NCBI GenBank assembly: GCA_026390575.1
Contig: JAPLFR010000016.1
Coordinates: forward strand, 598,737-662,736
Source: Ignavibacteriales bacterium
GTDB taxonomy: Bacteria; Bacteroidota; Ignavibacteria; UBA10030
Direction of reading: 5' to 3'
DNA: 64,000 nt
Shown here: positions 34,520 through 44,172 of the stretch, piece by piece
How the letters are laid out: every line of letters begins with the position of its first letter
Position numbering within the stretch: the first letter of the stretch is position 1
The notes under the pieces: model-generated
Told to the model about the DNA's origin: nothing
Database searches by the model: none
The model's input: the letters and a program-made list of their open reading frames with translations, nothing else
Position numbers and translations under genes: made by a program

Positions 34520-34906
34520 ATGCCAGACATTAATTTCATATCAAACGATTCACATCACGCTGCTGAACGCTGGACAAGCCGCGTTCTTCGGCTTGGTGTT
34601 TGGGTGAGCGCTAGTTTAATGATTTTTGGATTGCTCCTTGCAACAATTTCTCCATCGTTAATCGTTCCCCTTTCCACAAATCCTTCGTTGAGCAATTTGG
34701 CGGAGCAGATGTTTTCTAATACATTTGATCCGGTAACTGTAATGTTTGCCGGGCTTGTGTTACTTATGTTTACGCCAATTCTTCGCGTCATCACTGCAGT
34801 TTTCGGTTTCGCCGTCGAACGAGATTGGCGCTTTGTGTTTGTCTCATCCATTGTTCTTTTGATGTTGATAGGAGAAATTGTATATTCAATTTTTTTGAAA
34901 GGTTAA
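34520..34906 (+). CDS. DUF1634 membrane protein
   Basis: A 128-residue inner-membrane protein with three helices: VWVSASLMIFGLLLATI, DPVTVMFAGLVLLMFTPIL and FVFVSSIVLLMLIGEIVY. The motif LLMFTPILRVITAVFGFAVERDW near the C-terminus is the DUF1634 hallmark. It starts four bases after the TauE-like gene and is almost certainly its partner subunit. pyrF begins five bases after its stop, so the three genes are likely one transcript. Confidence 0.85.
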   Translation: MPDINFISNDSHHAAERWTSRVLRLGVWVSASLMIFGLLLATISPSLIVPLSTNPSLSNLAEQMFSNTFDPVTVMFAGLVLLMFTPILRVITAVFGFAVERDWRFVFVSSIVLLMLIGEIVYSIFLKG

Positions 34907-34911
34907 AATCG

Positions 34912-35733
34912 ATGTCGTTTACACAGCGTCTGCGCGAAGTTCAAATTAATCAAAATTCTCTTTTATGCATCGGTCTTGATGTAGATGAGAATAAAATTCC
35001 AGCGCATATACAATCTATGAGGAATCCTGTGCTGGAGTTCAATCGCCGGATTATTGAAGCGACACATGACCTCGTCTGCGCATATAAGCCGAATCTTGCC
35101 TTCTACGAAGCGACGGGTGAAAGTGGAATTACTGCGTTGCGAGAGACCCTGAAGATCATTCCTAAATCTGTTCTTACTATCGGTGATGGAAAGCGTGGTG
35201 ATATTGGAAATACAGCAGAGCGATATGCTCAATCGCTTTTTAGTGATTTCGGCTTTGATTCGGCGACAGTAAATCCGTACATGGGGTTTGATTCTATTGC
35301 ACCTTTTCTCGCGGATCCAGAAAAAGGAGTTTTTATTCTTGCGCTTACTTCCAATGCTGGTTCTAAGGATTTCCAGCGTTTAAAAGTTGGAACGAAACCA
35401 TTATATGAAAAAGTAGTATACCGTGTAAAGAAATGGGACAAGTATCAGAACATCGGTCTCGTTGTTGGTGCCACACATCCGAAAGAATTGCGATGCATAC
35501 GTAAGATTGTTCCAAATATGCCGCTTCTCATCCCTGGTGTTGGTAAGCAGGGCGGCGATTTGAAATCGGCAATTCGTAACGGCTGCGACAAACACGGACA
35601 GCTTGCCGTCATCAACGCAAGCCGCAGTATCATCTTTGCATCATCAGGAATAGATTTTGCGGAAGCGGCACGATCAGAAGCAAAGAAGATGGTGGAAGAA
35701 ATGAGAAAGTACGTTGAACAATTAAATAATTGA
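34912..35733 (+). CDS. pyrF: Orotidine 5'-phosphate decarboxylase (type 2)
   Basis: Converts OMP to UMP, the last step of de novo pyrimidine synthesis. The 273-residue barrel shows CIGLDVDENK, KPNLAFYE and the catalytic Lys/Asp array in DGKRGDIGNTAERYAQ. The C-terminal part has LIPGVGKQGGD, and the overall length puts it in the longer type 2 (PyrF/UMPS-like) group. The start is ATG 34912, with GAAAGG upstream; the frame's extension to 34825 lies inside the DUF1634 gene. A DUF2851 gene follows 49 bases later with its own strong ribosome site. Confidence 0.95.
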   Translation: MSFTQRLREVQINQNSLLCIGLDVDENKIPAHIQSMRNPVLEFNRRIIEATHDLVCAYKPNLAFYEATGESGITALRETLKIIPKSVLTIGDGKRGDIGNTAERYAQSLFSDFGFDSATVNPYMGFDSIAPFLADPEKGVFILALTSNAGSKDFQRLKVGTKPLYEKVVYRVKKWDKYQNIGLVVGATHPKELRCIRKIVPNMPLLIPGVGKQGGDLKSAIRNGCDKHGQLAVINASRSIIFASSGIDFAEAARSEAKKMVEEMRKYVEQLNN

Positions 35734-35782
35734 GTCGTTGAGTATTTGTCCGATTGGGTAATGCAACTCAGGGAGGTGTATT

Positions 35783-37285
35783 ATGAACCGTCGCACACAC
35801 AATATCCACGAGCGGTTCCTTCGTCACATCTGGAGCAAACAGTATCTTACCGCCGCTCTGCAGACGGCAGACGGCAAAACCCTAAAAGTTTTCGACGTCG
35901 GTCAATTAAATTCCGACGGTGGACCAGATTTTTTCAACGCAAAAATAAAAATCGCTGGTGTGACGTACGTGGGTGATGTTGAGATTCACCGTACAGTGTT
36001 CGAGTGGCTTCAGCATCAACATCAAGAAGATCCACGCTACAATAAAGTCATCCTCCACGTTGTTCTGGAAACCACCAGCGACGCTCCTCCAACACTTGCC
36101 CACAGCGGCAGGCGGATTCCCATCCTTGTGCTCGGTCAGTTTCTTTCAGATTCCATCCAGAGCATATGGCACAAAGCTATTCTCGACGAACGCGCAAAGA
36201 AGTCAGAAACAATTCAATGCTTCGGCAAGAACCATGTCTTGACATCCGATGCGATCGATCATTGGCTTACAAAGTTAGCTATTGCACGGCTTGAATTAAA
36301 GCTTCGCCGGTTTGAGGAACGATTGAAACAGCTTGCACGCGAACGCCGCATGACGTTGCGCGAATGGCAGCGCCCGTACGGTGAACTGCCGGTGGAGGGT
36401 GAACACGATGAAATTCCGCCGCCAATTCTTGAGTTGACACAAAAAGATTTTTCTAACAAAGAATTATGGGAACAAGTTCTTTACGAAGGTGTGATGGAGG
36501 GACTTGGCTACAGTAAGAATCGGGAACCCTTTTTGCGGTTAGCTGAAAATATGACATTAAAAATCATTGCAAATTTCGGAATGTCCCTTACTCATTCTAC
36601 CATAGAATCACTGTTGTTCAGCACGGCCAAGTTGCTGCCTAAAAGTAAAAGTATTACGGAGAAAGAAGCTCGACAGTATGTACATGAATTACGCAAGAAG
36701 TGGAAAGAACTACGTCCGCAGTATCACGGTGAAATTCTTAACGCTGCTGATTGGCAATTCTTCCCAACACGTCCTACAAACTTTCCGACAATCCGGCTTG
36801 CCGCCGCAAGTGTACTGATCAGAAAATTTTTAGTAAATGATTTCTTCCGCTGTATCATCCAGATGCTAAAAGCCAATAGTTCCGCTGCGGAAAAGGAGTG
36901 CAAACTGGTTCAACTCTTCAGCATTGAAACAAACGACTTCTGGAGACATCATTACAGCTTTGATACGACGGCTTCAAATAATGTTACAGCGCTCGGCGCA
37001 CCGCGTATCCGCGAAATCATCATTAATGCTGTTCTGCCAATCGCGATGTTGTATGCGCGCATTTTTAAAGATAAAGCTGTCCGCGAAGGTGCGCTTGATG
37101 TGTACAAAGCTCTTCCTGTATCCGAGAACAACGCCATTACTCGGTTGATGGAAAAACAGTTGCTAAAAGGAAGACTGCCGTTGAAAAATGTAAGTCGCCA
37201 ACAAGCTGTGATTCAACTCTATAAGTTTTACTGTGCCGAGAGGCTGTGTTCTGATTGTGAACTCGGGGCGGTTCTAGTGCATTAG
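35783..37285 (+). CDS. DUF2851 family protein
   Basis: A 500-residue cytoplasmic protein of the DUF2851 family, which is widespread in Bacteroidota-related genomes. The N-terminal region (MNRRTHNIHERFLRHIW) and the segment FDVGQLNSDGGPDFFNAKI...YVGDVEIH match the family, and the GGPDF...GDVEIH pattern recalls a PD-(D/E)xK nuclease-like core. It is rich in basic residues and has a Cys-containing ending (FYCAERLCSDCELG). It has a strong ribosome site (GGGAGG seven bases before the ATG). It ends before a bidirectional terminator shared with glnN. Function is not established; nuclease activity is only suggested by the pattern. Confidence 0.85.
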   Translation: MNRRTHNIHERFLRHIWSKQYLTAALQTADGKTLKVFDVGQLNSDGGPDFFNAKIKIAGVTYVGDVEIHRTVFEWLQHQHQEDPRYNKVILHVVLETTSDAPPTLAHSGRRIPILVLGQFLSDSIQSIWHKAILDERAKKSETIQCFGKNHVLTSDAIDHWLTKLAIARLELKLRRFEERLKQLARERRMTLREWQRPYGELPVEGEHDEIPPPILELTQKDFSNKELWEQVLYEGVMEGLGYSKNREPFLRLAENMTLKIIANFGMSLTHSTIESLLFSTAKLLPKSKSITEKEARQYVHELRKKWKELRPQYHGEILNAADWQFFPTRPTNFPTIRLAAASVLIRKFLVNDFFRCIIQMLKANSSAAEKECKLVQLFSIETNDFWRHHYSFDTTASNNVTALGAPRIREIIINAVLPIAMLYARIFKDKAVREGALDVYKALPVSENNAITRLMEKQLLKGRLPLKNVSRQQAVIQLYKFYCAERLCSDCELGAVLVH

Positions 37286-37331
37286 ACTTCCGTTTCTCTT
37301 CTGTTTTCACACTATTTTTGTCAGTACAAAC

Positions 37332-37364
37332 AAAGCCCGCATTTAAAATACGAATGCGGGCTTT
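37332..37364. terminator. Bidirectional Rho-independent terminator between DUF2851 gene and glnN
   Basis: A 12-bp stem, AAAGCCCGCATT paired with AATGCGGGCTTT (37332-37343 and 37353-37364), with a nine-base loop. It is followed by Ts on the plus strand and by Ts on the minus strand as well, since the flanks are A-rich and T-rich. It lies between two convergent genes and would stop both. Confidence 0.85.
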
Positions 37365-37388
37365 TTGGTTTACACATAAAAAAGAACA

Positions 37389-39479
37389 TTAGATATTGAA
37401 GAGCAAATCAGCATACGTCGGTAACTGCCAGATATCTGCGTCCACCATCGTTTCTAACATGTCACCGTCAACGCGTAATTTTCCCATCGCGACAAAAACA
37501 ACATCACGATAATATTGTGCTTGTTTCAAGGCGTTGTTATCATGTTTCAATTTACTAAGCGCTGATTCAAGTACTTCGATATTTTTACCAAAGGAATCGA
37601 TAGTTGTGGTCAACTCCGATAATAATTTTTCTGCAGATTTCGATTTTGCAGAAACGCTTTTCATTGAAGCGATTGTTGATGCAATCTTGCCAGCAAACGT
37701 AAGAGATGCCGGCAATATTTGACGTTTTGCTATTTCCAACATTGTCAATGCTTCAATATTGACAGTCTTTGTATAGTTTTCGAGAGAGATTTCATAGCGT
37801 GAATGCAATTCCTCTTTACTCAGGACAGAATGCTTTTCATGCACCTTTATAGATTTTTCGCTGATGAACACCGGAATAGCGGCAACTGTTGAGGTGATAT
37901 TTGGCAAGCCGCGTTTTTCCGCTTCTTTTACCCATTCGTCTGTATAATTGTTGCCGTTGAAAATGATTCGTTTGTGTTTCTTTACAATCTCGGTTACAAT
38001 AGTTTGAACCTCTGCGTCGATATCTTTTGCTTTCTCTATCCGGGTCGCAATGCGCGATAAGATTTCAGCAACAATCGTATTTAACGTGGTATTCGGCCCG
38101 GCAATTGAAGCTGAGGATCCTACCATACGGAATTCGAATTTATTACCGGTGAAGGCAAATGGCGATGTTCGATTTCGATCAGTGGAATCTTTCGGTAATG
38201 CTGGCAATGTGTTAACACCTAACTTCAATTCGCCGCCAGCTTTGGAGGTTTTCGCGCCCCCATTTTCGATCTGCTTCAAAATATCCGTCAGCTGTTCTCC
38301 AAGGAAAATGGAAATAATAGCTGGTGGCGCTTCATTTGCTCCAAGCCGATGATCGTTACCCGGGTTTGCGGTAGAAACACGCAATAGATCAGCATATTCA
38401 TCCACAGCTTGTATAACCGCGGTAAGGAATAAAAGAAATTGTTCGTTTTCGTGTGGTGTCTTTCCGGGATCAAGCAAATTCTGTCCATCATCAGTGCTCA
38501 TTGACCAGTTATTGTGTTTACCCGAACCATTGATACCTGCAAACGGTTTTTCATGAAGCAAGCAAACCAATCCTTGACGATTTGCAATCTTCTTCAAAGT
38601 TTCCATCACAAGTTGGTTGTGATCGGTTGCTATGTTTGTTGTGCTGTATATAGGAGCAAGTTCATGCTGAGCCGGTGCGACTTCGTTATGTTTTGTCTTT
38701 GCCAGCACACCGAGTTTCCAAAGTTCCTGATCTACTTCTGCCATGAATGACGCAATTCGTTCCTTCAAATTGCCAAAGTAATGATCTTCCAACTCTTGAC
38801 CTTTCGCTGGCTTTGCACCGAACAGTGTGCGTCCCGTAAGAATGAGATCTTTCCTTTTTTCATATGTTTTTTTATCGATGATAAAATATTCTTGTTCGGG
38901 TCCAACCATTGCAACAACTCGAGTCGCGGTAGCATTGCCTAACAATCGGAGAACTCGAATCGCCTGTTTTGAAAGGGCTTCCATTGATCTGAGAAGCGGT
39001 GTTTTTTTATCGAGTGCCTCACCCGTGTAAGAACAAAATGCCGTTGGAATGCAGAGCGTGTTGTCTTTAAAGAATGCCGATGACGTACAGTCCCATGCGG
39101 TATAACCGCGGGCTTCAAATGTTGAACGCAATCCTCCGGATGGGAACGAGGAAGCATCCGGCTCGCCTTTAATCAATTCCTTACCGGAAAATTCCATAAT
39201 GATACGTCCATCACTGGCTGGGGAAATAAAGGAATCATGCTTCTCAGCTGTCATTCCGGTCATTGGTTGAAACCAATGCGTAAAGTGTGTTGCACCTTTT
39301 TCTATCGCCCAATCTTTCATAGCATTGGCCACGATATCAGCAACCTCTGGCGCAAGTGGCAAACCCTCATCAATAGTTTTTCTCAGCATCTTATAAATAT
39401 TTTTTGGCAACCGTGCCCGCATAACAACATCGCTAAAGACGTTGCATGCAAAAGTGTTTTCCAATGATTCTTTCAGCAT
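37389..39479 (-). CDS. glnN: Type III glutamine synthetase
   Basis: ATP-dependent synthesis of glutamine from glutamate and ammonium, in the cytoplasm, by the large GSIII form of about 700 residues (696 here) rather than GSI. Diagnostic stretches are [39 protein letters not shown] and [13 protein letters not shown]. The ligand residues around MVGPEQEYF and [16 protein letters not shown] mark the catalytic fold. The start is taken as ATG 39477-39479, where AAGGGA precedes; an in-frame ATG at 39497 is the alternative. GSIII is typical of Bacteroidota-like bacteria. The 480-base upstream region is very AT-rich and may carry nitrogen-control sites, but I see no specific one. Confidence 0.95.
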   Translation of the reverse strand: MLKESLENTFACNVFSDVVMRARLPKNIYKMLRKTIDEGLPLAPEVADIVANAMKDWAIEKGATHFTHWFQPMTGMTAEKHDSFISPASDGRIIMEFSGKELIKGEPDASSFPSGGLRSTFEARGYTAWDCTSSAFFKDNTLCIPTAFCSYTGEALDKKTPLLRSMEALSKQAIRVLRLLGNATATRVVAMVGPEQEYFIIDKKTYEKRKDLILTGRTLFGAKPAKGQELEDHYFGNLKERIASFMAEVDQELWKLGVLAKTKHNEVAPAQHELAPIYSTTNIATDHNQLVMETLKKIANRQGLVCLLHEKPFAGINGSGKHNNWSMSTDDGQNLLDPGKTPHENEQFLLFLTAVIQAVDEYADLLRVSTANPGNDHRLGANEAPPAIISIFLGEQLTDILKQIENGGAKTSKAGGELKLGVNTLPALPKDSTDRNRTSPFAFTGNKFEFRMVGSSASIAGPNTTLNTIVAEILSRIATRIEKAKDIDAEVQTIVTEIVKKHKRIIFNGNNYTDEWVKEAEKRGLPNITSTVAAIPVFISEKSIKVHEKHSVLSKEELHSRYEISLENYTKTVNIEALTMLEIAKRQILPASLTFAGKIASTIASMKSVSAKSKSAEKLLSELTTTIDSFGKNIEVLESALSKLKHDNNALKQAQYYRDVVFVAMGKLRVDGDMLETMVDADIWQLPTYADLLFNI

Positions 39480-39979
39480 CAATGATTCCCTTTCCATGTT
39501 TCGACATTGCTCCTGATTATTAGATATACATTATTTTATTAAGGTCTACTTAATAATAACATAAATAATTAATGTAATCAAGTGTTTTTACAGATTATTT
39601 ATTGTTAATATAATGATGGGCAAATCTCTCCAAATATTGATGGTTTTTTAAATAACGCTGGGCTTTTACAGCTTTGCATTGAATTGTTTAACTGGGTGGG
39701 TTTTGATCCAATATTGGAGGATCAGGTTGTTCTAGAACGACGGGAAATCATTACAACCCGATAGGGTTGCACCGCCCAGGAGGATGTCAGCCTCCTGCAC
39801 CATACACCTCTTATCTTCTACAACTTGCCAATTCCTAATAAGATCGCTACCTTTGCAATGACACATAATTCTGGGCAAGGTAGTTTTTTACTTACCCTCC
39901 GGTGTTGATATTCCGTGTCACATCATGCATTATAACTCATTAAGAAAATTTTTCTTCGTTCAAGATCGTAGGAGTTATC
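39480..39979. other. AT-rich intergenic stretch with two adjacent hairpins
   Basis: No gene is evident. The promoter of glnN must lie at its left end. At 39754-39769 CAACCC and GGGTTG pair around a GATA loop, and at 39777-39797 CAGGAGG and CCTCCTG pair around a seven-base loop. These could be a repetitive palindromic element or an unstudied RNA leader. AGGAG at 39970-39974 is the ribosome site of the next gene. Confidence 0.45.
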
Positions 39980-40396
39980 ATGAAATATTTCATCGTTGCA
40001 TTTTTGCTTTGTAGTGCCGGGTCGCTTTATGCTCAAAATCCTGATGGTCATAACGCCTCCCTTCACATCACTCCATCATGGCTCTGGGGAACTGCAGACT
40101 ATGACCGTTATGCTCCATTATTCGTGCCTTCAACTCAAGTCACGGATTCCTATTTTACCACTGTACGGGATACAGGAGCGACACGGTATCCGGCAGCATT
40201 CGGTCTCGATGTGATGCTCAAGATTCCAACGACCTCTTACCTAACCGTGAGCGTCGCGTATTCATATTCCCAGTTGTTCGAAGAAATTTATACGCCGCTC
40301 AATGTGAACAATGCATTTTATTATTGGTCACTCAAAGGATCTCGTCATAAGATTAGCATGACTGCAAGTATCTATAATCTTTTCTCGATCTATTAA
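39980..40396 (+). CDS. Small exported protein, possible outer-membrane beta-barrel fragment
   Basis: A 138-residue protein with a clear signal peptide (MKYFIVAFLLCSAGSLYAQ) and a strong ribosome site (GTAGGAG, seven bases before the ATG). The mature part has alternating polar and aromatic residues (YLTVSVAYSYSQL, YYWSLKGSRHKISMTASIY) and ends in an aromatic residue (IY), the pattern of outer-membrane beta-barrels. It is shorter than most eight-stranded barrels, so it may be truncated or a minimal barrel. No specific family recognised. The minus strand beyond its stop contains a protein-like fragment (40393-40554). Confidence 0.7.
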   Translation: MKYFIVAFLLCSAGSLYAQNPDGHNASLHITPSWLWGTADYDRYAPLFVPSTQVTDSYFTTVRDTGATRYPAAFGLDVMLKIPTTSYLTVSVAYSYSQLFEEIYTPLNVNNAFYYWSLKGSRHKISMTASIYNLFSIY

Positions 40397-40554
40397 AGAT
40401 CTTCGACGGAAGTGATTCTTTTTATCCCTCGAAAAAGAAACGCATAATCGCTTTGATTGATCTGTCCGGTTTCATTGAATTTCACATGCTCTGTTGAGAT
40501 AAGGTTGTTGATTGTGACCGGAGTCCAATTTGATGTGTTCGATGTTCTAAGTAG
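40393..40554 (-). pseudogene. Possible gene remnant on the minus strand
   Basis: On the minus strand, a 53-codon open stretch ends at TAA 40393-40395 and reads like folded protein (PFLLRTSNTSNWTPVTINNL, then YAFLFRGIKRI). An in-frame TGA lies just upstream (gene sense) and no ribosome site or ATG is near, so it cannot be an intact gene. The residues resemble the end of a larger secreted or beta-rich protein, but no family is recognised. The rest of 40397-40928 holds no gene I can support. Confidence 0.3.
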
Positions 40555-40928
40555 AAATGGACTTGATCCTACGAATCAAGAGAGACTGGAATGATTTCGT
40601 CAGACTGATGTCATACATATAGTAAACAAAATCCGGTACTGCAGAATTAGAATCTGCTTATTTTTCTTACCAATAAACCTGCTCCATAAGACGAAATCCT
40701 CATTGGAGACGCTACTCGCCGACTCCCCTCCGTTATCTGCCGAAATTATTGTAGTTTTTCTGTGTTTTTCGTATACGTTGAGATGGTAAAATTGAAAAAG
40801 CTTTAAAGAAGAAATAAATGTATTTTACTATTACTGAACTTTCCGTGTAACTGCAACTTTTATGGCACAAAGTTCGTTTTAGGTGACAATACCCAAGGTA
40901 TCTGAATTCAACCCCGAAGAAGCACTTT

Positions 40929-42116
40929 ATGGAAACAAAAAACATCGATCTTTCAGCACTTCGCATTCATCGTTCACAAGGCGTACAGGATGGACCACCC
41001 AAAAAAACTGGAATGTTTATAGGAATTGCTGCGACAATAATTATTCTTGTTGCCGGCACATTTTATCTTTCCCAGAAAATATTTTCCCCTGTTATAGAAG
41101 TAAAACTTGTAACAGCGGCTTGGACGTCTCCGTCACAATCAAATGCAGTGCTCACGGCAAGCGGCTATGTTGTCGCGCAGCGCAAAGCTGCCGTCGCATC
41201 CAAGGGGACGGGACGGCTGGTATTTCTTGGGGTTGTGGAGGGGGATCGTGTGAAGAAGGATCAAATTATTGCGCGCCTGGAAGATTCCGACATTCGTGCT
41301 TTGCTCGAACAGTCACGTGCAAATCTCCGGTTGAACGAAGCGGATTTGAAAGATGCACAGCGATCTCTTGCGCGTCAGAAATCTCTTCTGGAAAAAGGAT
41401 TGACGACACAAGCGGAATATGATGCTGCAGATGCACGTCAACAGCGCGTTGCTGCCTCGATTGAGGTAGCAAAAGCGATGGTAACCGGTGCGGAAGTGTC
41501 GTTGGAAAACACTCTTATTCGAGCACCGTTTAATGGAACCGTGCTCGCTAAAAATGCAGATATCGGTGAAATGGTTGTACCAATGGCGGCAAGTGTGGGC
41601 TCGAAATCTGCGGTTGTAACGATTGCCGATATGACATCTTTGCAAGTAGAAGCCGATGTTTCTGAATCAAATATCGAGAATGTGAACAATAATCAACCAT
41701 GCGAAATAACGCTTGATGCGTACCCGGGATTGCGCTATGAAGGACTTGTTGCAAAAATTGTTCCGACTGCCGACCGTTCAAAAGCAACCGTTATGGTGAA
41801 AGTGGCATTTAGAAATTATGATAGCCGCGTGTTGCCGGAAATGGGTGCAAAAGTTTTATTCCTTACAAAACAGGCAGAAAAAAACGAAATGCAAGAAAAG
41901 CCATTTTTATCCATTCCCTCAACTGCTGTTACGGAACGAGACGGAAAGAAAATTGTGTACACTATGAACGATAACACTGCAACGTCCGTTGTTGTCACGA
42001 TCGGCCGTCACTTAGGCACATCGACAGAAATACTGAGCGGCCTCACACCAGGAGAAAAAGTTATCGACAATATCAATGCCGCCATTGTTGAAGGTGTGAA
42101 AGTAAAAATACAATAA
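40929..42116 (+). CDS. MacA/HlyD-type periplasmic adaptor of an efflux system
   Basis: A membrane-fusion protein of 395 residues linking an inner-membrane ABC pump to an outer-membrane channel. One N-terminal transmembrane helix (GMFIGIAATIIILVAGTFYL) is followed by a barrel-sandwich lipoyl domain (VVAQRKAAVASKGTGRLVFL, then APFNGTVLAKNADIGEMV), an alpha-helical coiled-coil hairpin (about residues 120-190) and a beta-barrel domain. This order fits MacA-like or RND adaptors. The ABC genes directly downstream (42225-45342) make it the MacA-type partner. No TolC-like gene is in the window. No strong ribosome site precedes the ATG at 40929. Confidence 0.9.
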   Translation: METKNIDLSALRIHRSQGVQDGPPKKTGMFIGIAATIIILVAGTFYLSQKIFSPVIEVKLVTAAWTSPSQSNAVLTASGYVVAQRKAAVASKGTGRLVFLGVVEGDRVKKDQIIARLEDSDIRALLEQSRANLRLNEADLKDAQRSLARQKSLLEKGLTTQAEYDAADARQQRVAASIEVAKAMVTGAEVSLENTLIRAPFNGTVLAKNADIGEMVVPMAASVGSKSAVVTIADMTSLQVEADVSESNIENVNNNQPCEITLDAYPGLRYEGLVAKIVPTADRSKATVMVKVAFRNYDSRVLPEMGAKVLFLTKQAEKNEMQEKPFLSIPSTAVTERDGKKIVYTMNDNTATSVVVTIGRHLGTSTEILSGLTPGEKVIDNINAAIVEGVKVKIQ

Positions 42117-42224
42117 TGCAGAAGATGGAATGTGATACATTTAGTTATGTATAAGAAAGATTTTATGCAGTACATTTTTTTATGATTACTATATCCTGAA
42201 TTCTCAATATTAAAGGATTCCATT

Positions 42225-42899
42225 ATGGCAAATACCGTCATACAGGTTCAAAATGTTTCAAAATCATATTGGCGGGATAGTTTTGAAGTTCCTGTTCTAA
42301 ATGATATCACTATAGAAGTGAATGAAGGGGAGTTTTTCGGATTGATGGGTCCATCCGGATCCGGAAAAACAACATTGCTCAATCTCATTGCGGGCATCGA
42401 TCGTCCAAGCAAAGGGAATATTATTGTCGGCGGTATCGATATCGCAAAACTCAACGAGTCGGCGCTGGCAAAATGGAGATCGCAGCATATCGGGTTTGTA
42501 TTTCAATTTTATAATCTTCTTCCGGTACTCACGGCATTTGAAAATGTCGAGCTTCCGCTTCTTTTAACATCATTATCAAAAGCTGAACGCAAAAAGCATG
42601 TCGATCTTGCACTCGATGTCGTCGGCCTCGGCGACAGGACTCGGCATTATCCTAAACAACTTTCGGGCGGACAAGAACAGCGTGTGGCTATTGCCCGTGC
42701 CATCGTGACCGATCCTACATTGCTGGTTGCCGATGAACCGACTGGTGATCTTGATAAACACTCGGCCGAAGAGATTATGACTTTACTCGAGCGTTTGAAT
42801 AAAGAATATAAAAAAACCATCGTGATGGTGACGCATGACCCGCGCGCAGTGGAAAAGGCCACAGTTGTTCATCACCTCGACAAAGGCGAATTGTCTTAA
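42225..42899 (+). CDS. ABC transporter ATP-binding protein, MacB/LolD type
   Basis: A 224-residue ATPase of the MacB/LolD/FtsE family. Walker A is [13 protein letters not shown]-loop [16 protein letters not shown], signature [15 protein letters not shown] and Walker [13 protein letters not shown], followed by the H-loop MVTHDPRAV. The start is ATG 42225, with AAAGGA nine bases upstream. It is a separate ATPase, unlike E. coli MacB where it is fused to the permease. It works with the two permeases downstream. The group exports macrolides, peptides or lipoproteins; the substrate here is unknown. Confidence 0.93.
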   Translation: MANTVIQVQNVSKSYWRDSFEVPVLNDITIEVNEGEFFGLMGPSGSGKTTLLNLIAGIDRPSKGNIIVGGIDIAKLNESALAKWRSQHIGFVFQFYNLLPVLTAFENVELPLLLTSLSKAERKKHVDLALDVVGLGDRTRHYPKQLSGGQEQRVAIARAIVTDPTLLVADEPTGDLDKHSAEEIMTLLERLNKEYKKTIVMVTHDPRAVEKATVVHHLDKGELS

Positions 42900-42908
42900 G
42901 GAGTTCGT

Positions 42909-44069
42909 ATGCGAGTACTTAAACTTATTTTTAAAAATGCATTACGTCATAAACTCCGGACGTCGCTTACCATCCTTGGTATGGCGATTGCTGTGATGGC
43001 TTTCGGCGTTTTGCGCACCGTTGTGGATATGTATTATGAGGGATTGGAGGCAACCGCCGCGAATCGCCTCATAACGCGGCATTCAGTCTCGTTCGTTTTC
43101 CCGCTTCCTTATTCATACCGGGACAAGATAGCAAAAATTCCAGGTGTCGAAACAGTATCTTTTGCTAATTGGTTCGGGGGGACGTATAAAGATAAAAATA
43201 ATTTTTTCGCACGTATGGGCGTTGATCCCGAAACAATTTTCGATGTATATCCTGAATACCTTATTAGCGCAAAAGAACTTGAAACATTCAAACAGGAACG
43301 CAACTCGTGTATTGTTGGCTCGACAATTGCAAAACAATACGGCTTTAAGATCGGCGATATTATTCCCATTGATGGCGACATTTATCCGGGCAAATGGGAG
43401 TTTGTTGTCCGCGGCATTTATAAACCGCGAGATAAATCGACCGATGGAACGCAAATGTTTTTTCACTGGTCATCGATCGATGAACGTATGAAAGTGGAAA
43501 TGCCAGGACGAGCGGGAAACGTTGGCTGGTATATTATTAAAATTAAGGATCCGGCACAAGCCGCAGCTATTTCGGAACAAGTTGATACACCTTTTAAAAA
43601 TTCTTCGAATTCAACCAAAACAGAAACAGAACGTGCATTTACACAGGGTTTTATTTCGGGGTTCAGCTCGCTGCTTAATGCGATGAACGCTGTTTCTTAC
43701 ATTATTATTGGCATTATTATGCTCGTACTCGGCAATACAATGATCATGTCTGCACGCGAGCGAACATGCGAATATGCGGTACTGAAGACGCTCGGATTTT
43801 CCGGCGGACATTTATTCGGACTTATTTTCGGCGAATCATTGTTTATCTCAGCACTCGGCGCGGGTGCAGGAGTGTTGCTCACTTACCCGGTCGTTGCCGG
43901 CATTGAAGCGGTTGTACCCAAAGGATTCTTTCCGTACTTTTTCATAACTCCTTCAACGCTTATTATTGCCGCGAGCGCTGCATTGCTTATCGGTGTTGCT
44001 GCTTCGATCTTTCCGATCCAGCGTGCATTAAGAACAAAGATTGTTGATGGTTTAAGGTTTGCGGGATAA
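42909..44069 (+). CDS. FtsX/MacB-type ABC transporter permease, first copy
   Basis: A 386-residue inner-membrane permease with the MacB_PCD plus FtsX layout: one helix near the N-terminus (TILGMAIAVMAFGVLRTVVD), a large periplasmic domain (about 50-260), then three helices near 265-375. It starts nine bases after the ATPase gene, with GGAG at about 42900. A second, related permease follows, and the two probably form a heterodimer with the ATPase dimer. Mechanistically these MacB-like pumps are mechanotransmitters rather than classical translocators, pushing periplasmic cargo through an adaptor and TolC. Confidence 0.9.
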   Translation: MRVLKLIFKNALRHKLRTSLTILGMAIAVMAFGVLRTVVDMYYEGLEATAANRLITRHSVSFVFPLPYSYRDKIAKIPGVETVSFANWFGGTYKDKNNFFARMGVDPETIFDVYPEYLISAKELETFKQERNSCIVGSTIAKQYGFKIGDIIPIDGDIYPGKWEFVVRGIYKPRDKSTDGTQMFFHWSSIDERMKVEMPGRAGNVGWYIIKIKDPAQAAAISEQVDTPFKNSSNSTKTETERAFTQGFISGFSSLLNAMNAVSYIIIGIIMLVLGNTMIMSARERTCEYAVLKTLGFSGGHLFGLIFGESLFISALGAGAGVLLTYPVVAGIEAVVPKGFFPYFFITPSTLIIAASAALLIGVAASIFPIQRALRTKIVDGLRFAG

Positions 44070-44172
44070 GGGAGTCGATTAATAATAATCAATCGCCAAT
44101 AAATAAAATCATAGTTCTTATAAAAGATTGTTTTTAGTTTGATGAAGCTAGTGTTTTTGAAAGGTCTTTTTT

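Noticed and set aside
40883-41422. 179-residue ORF overlapping the MacA-like gene
   Set aside because: It is a +2 frame shadow; the MacA-like frame has all domain motifs.
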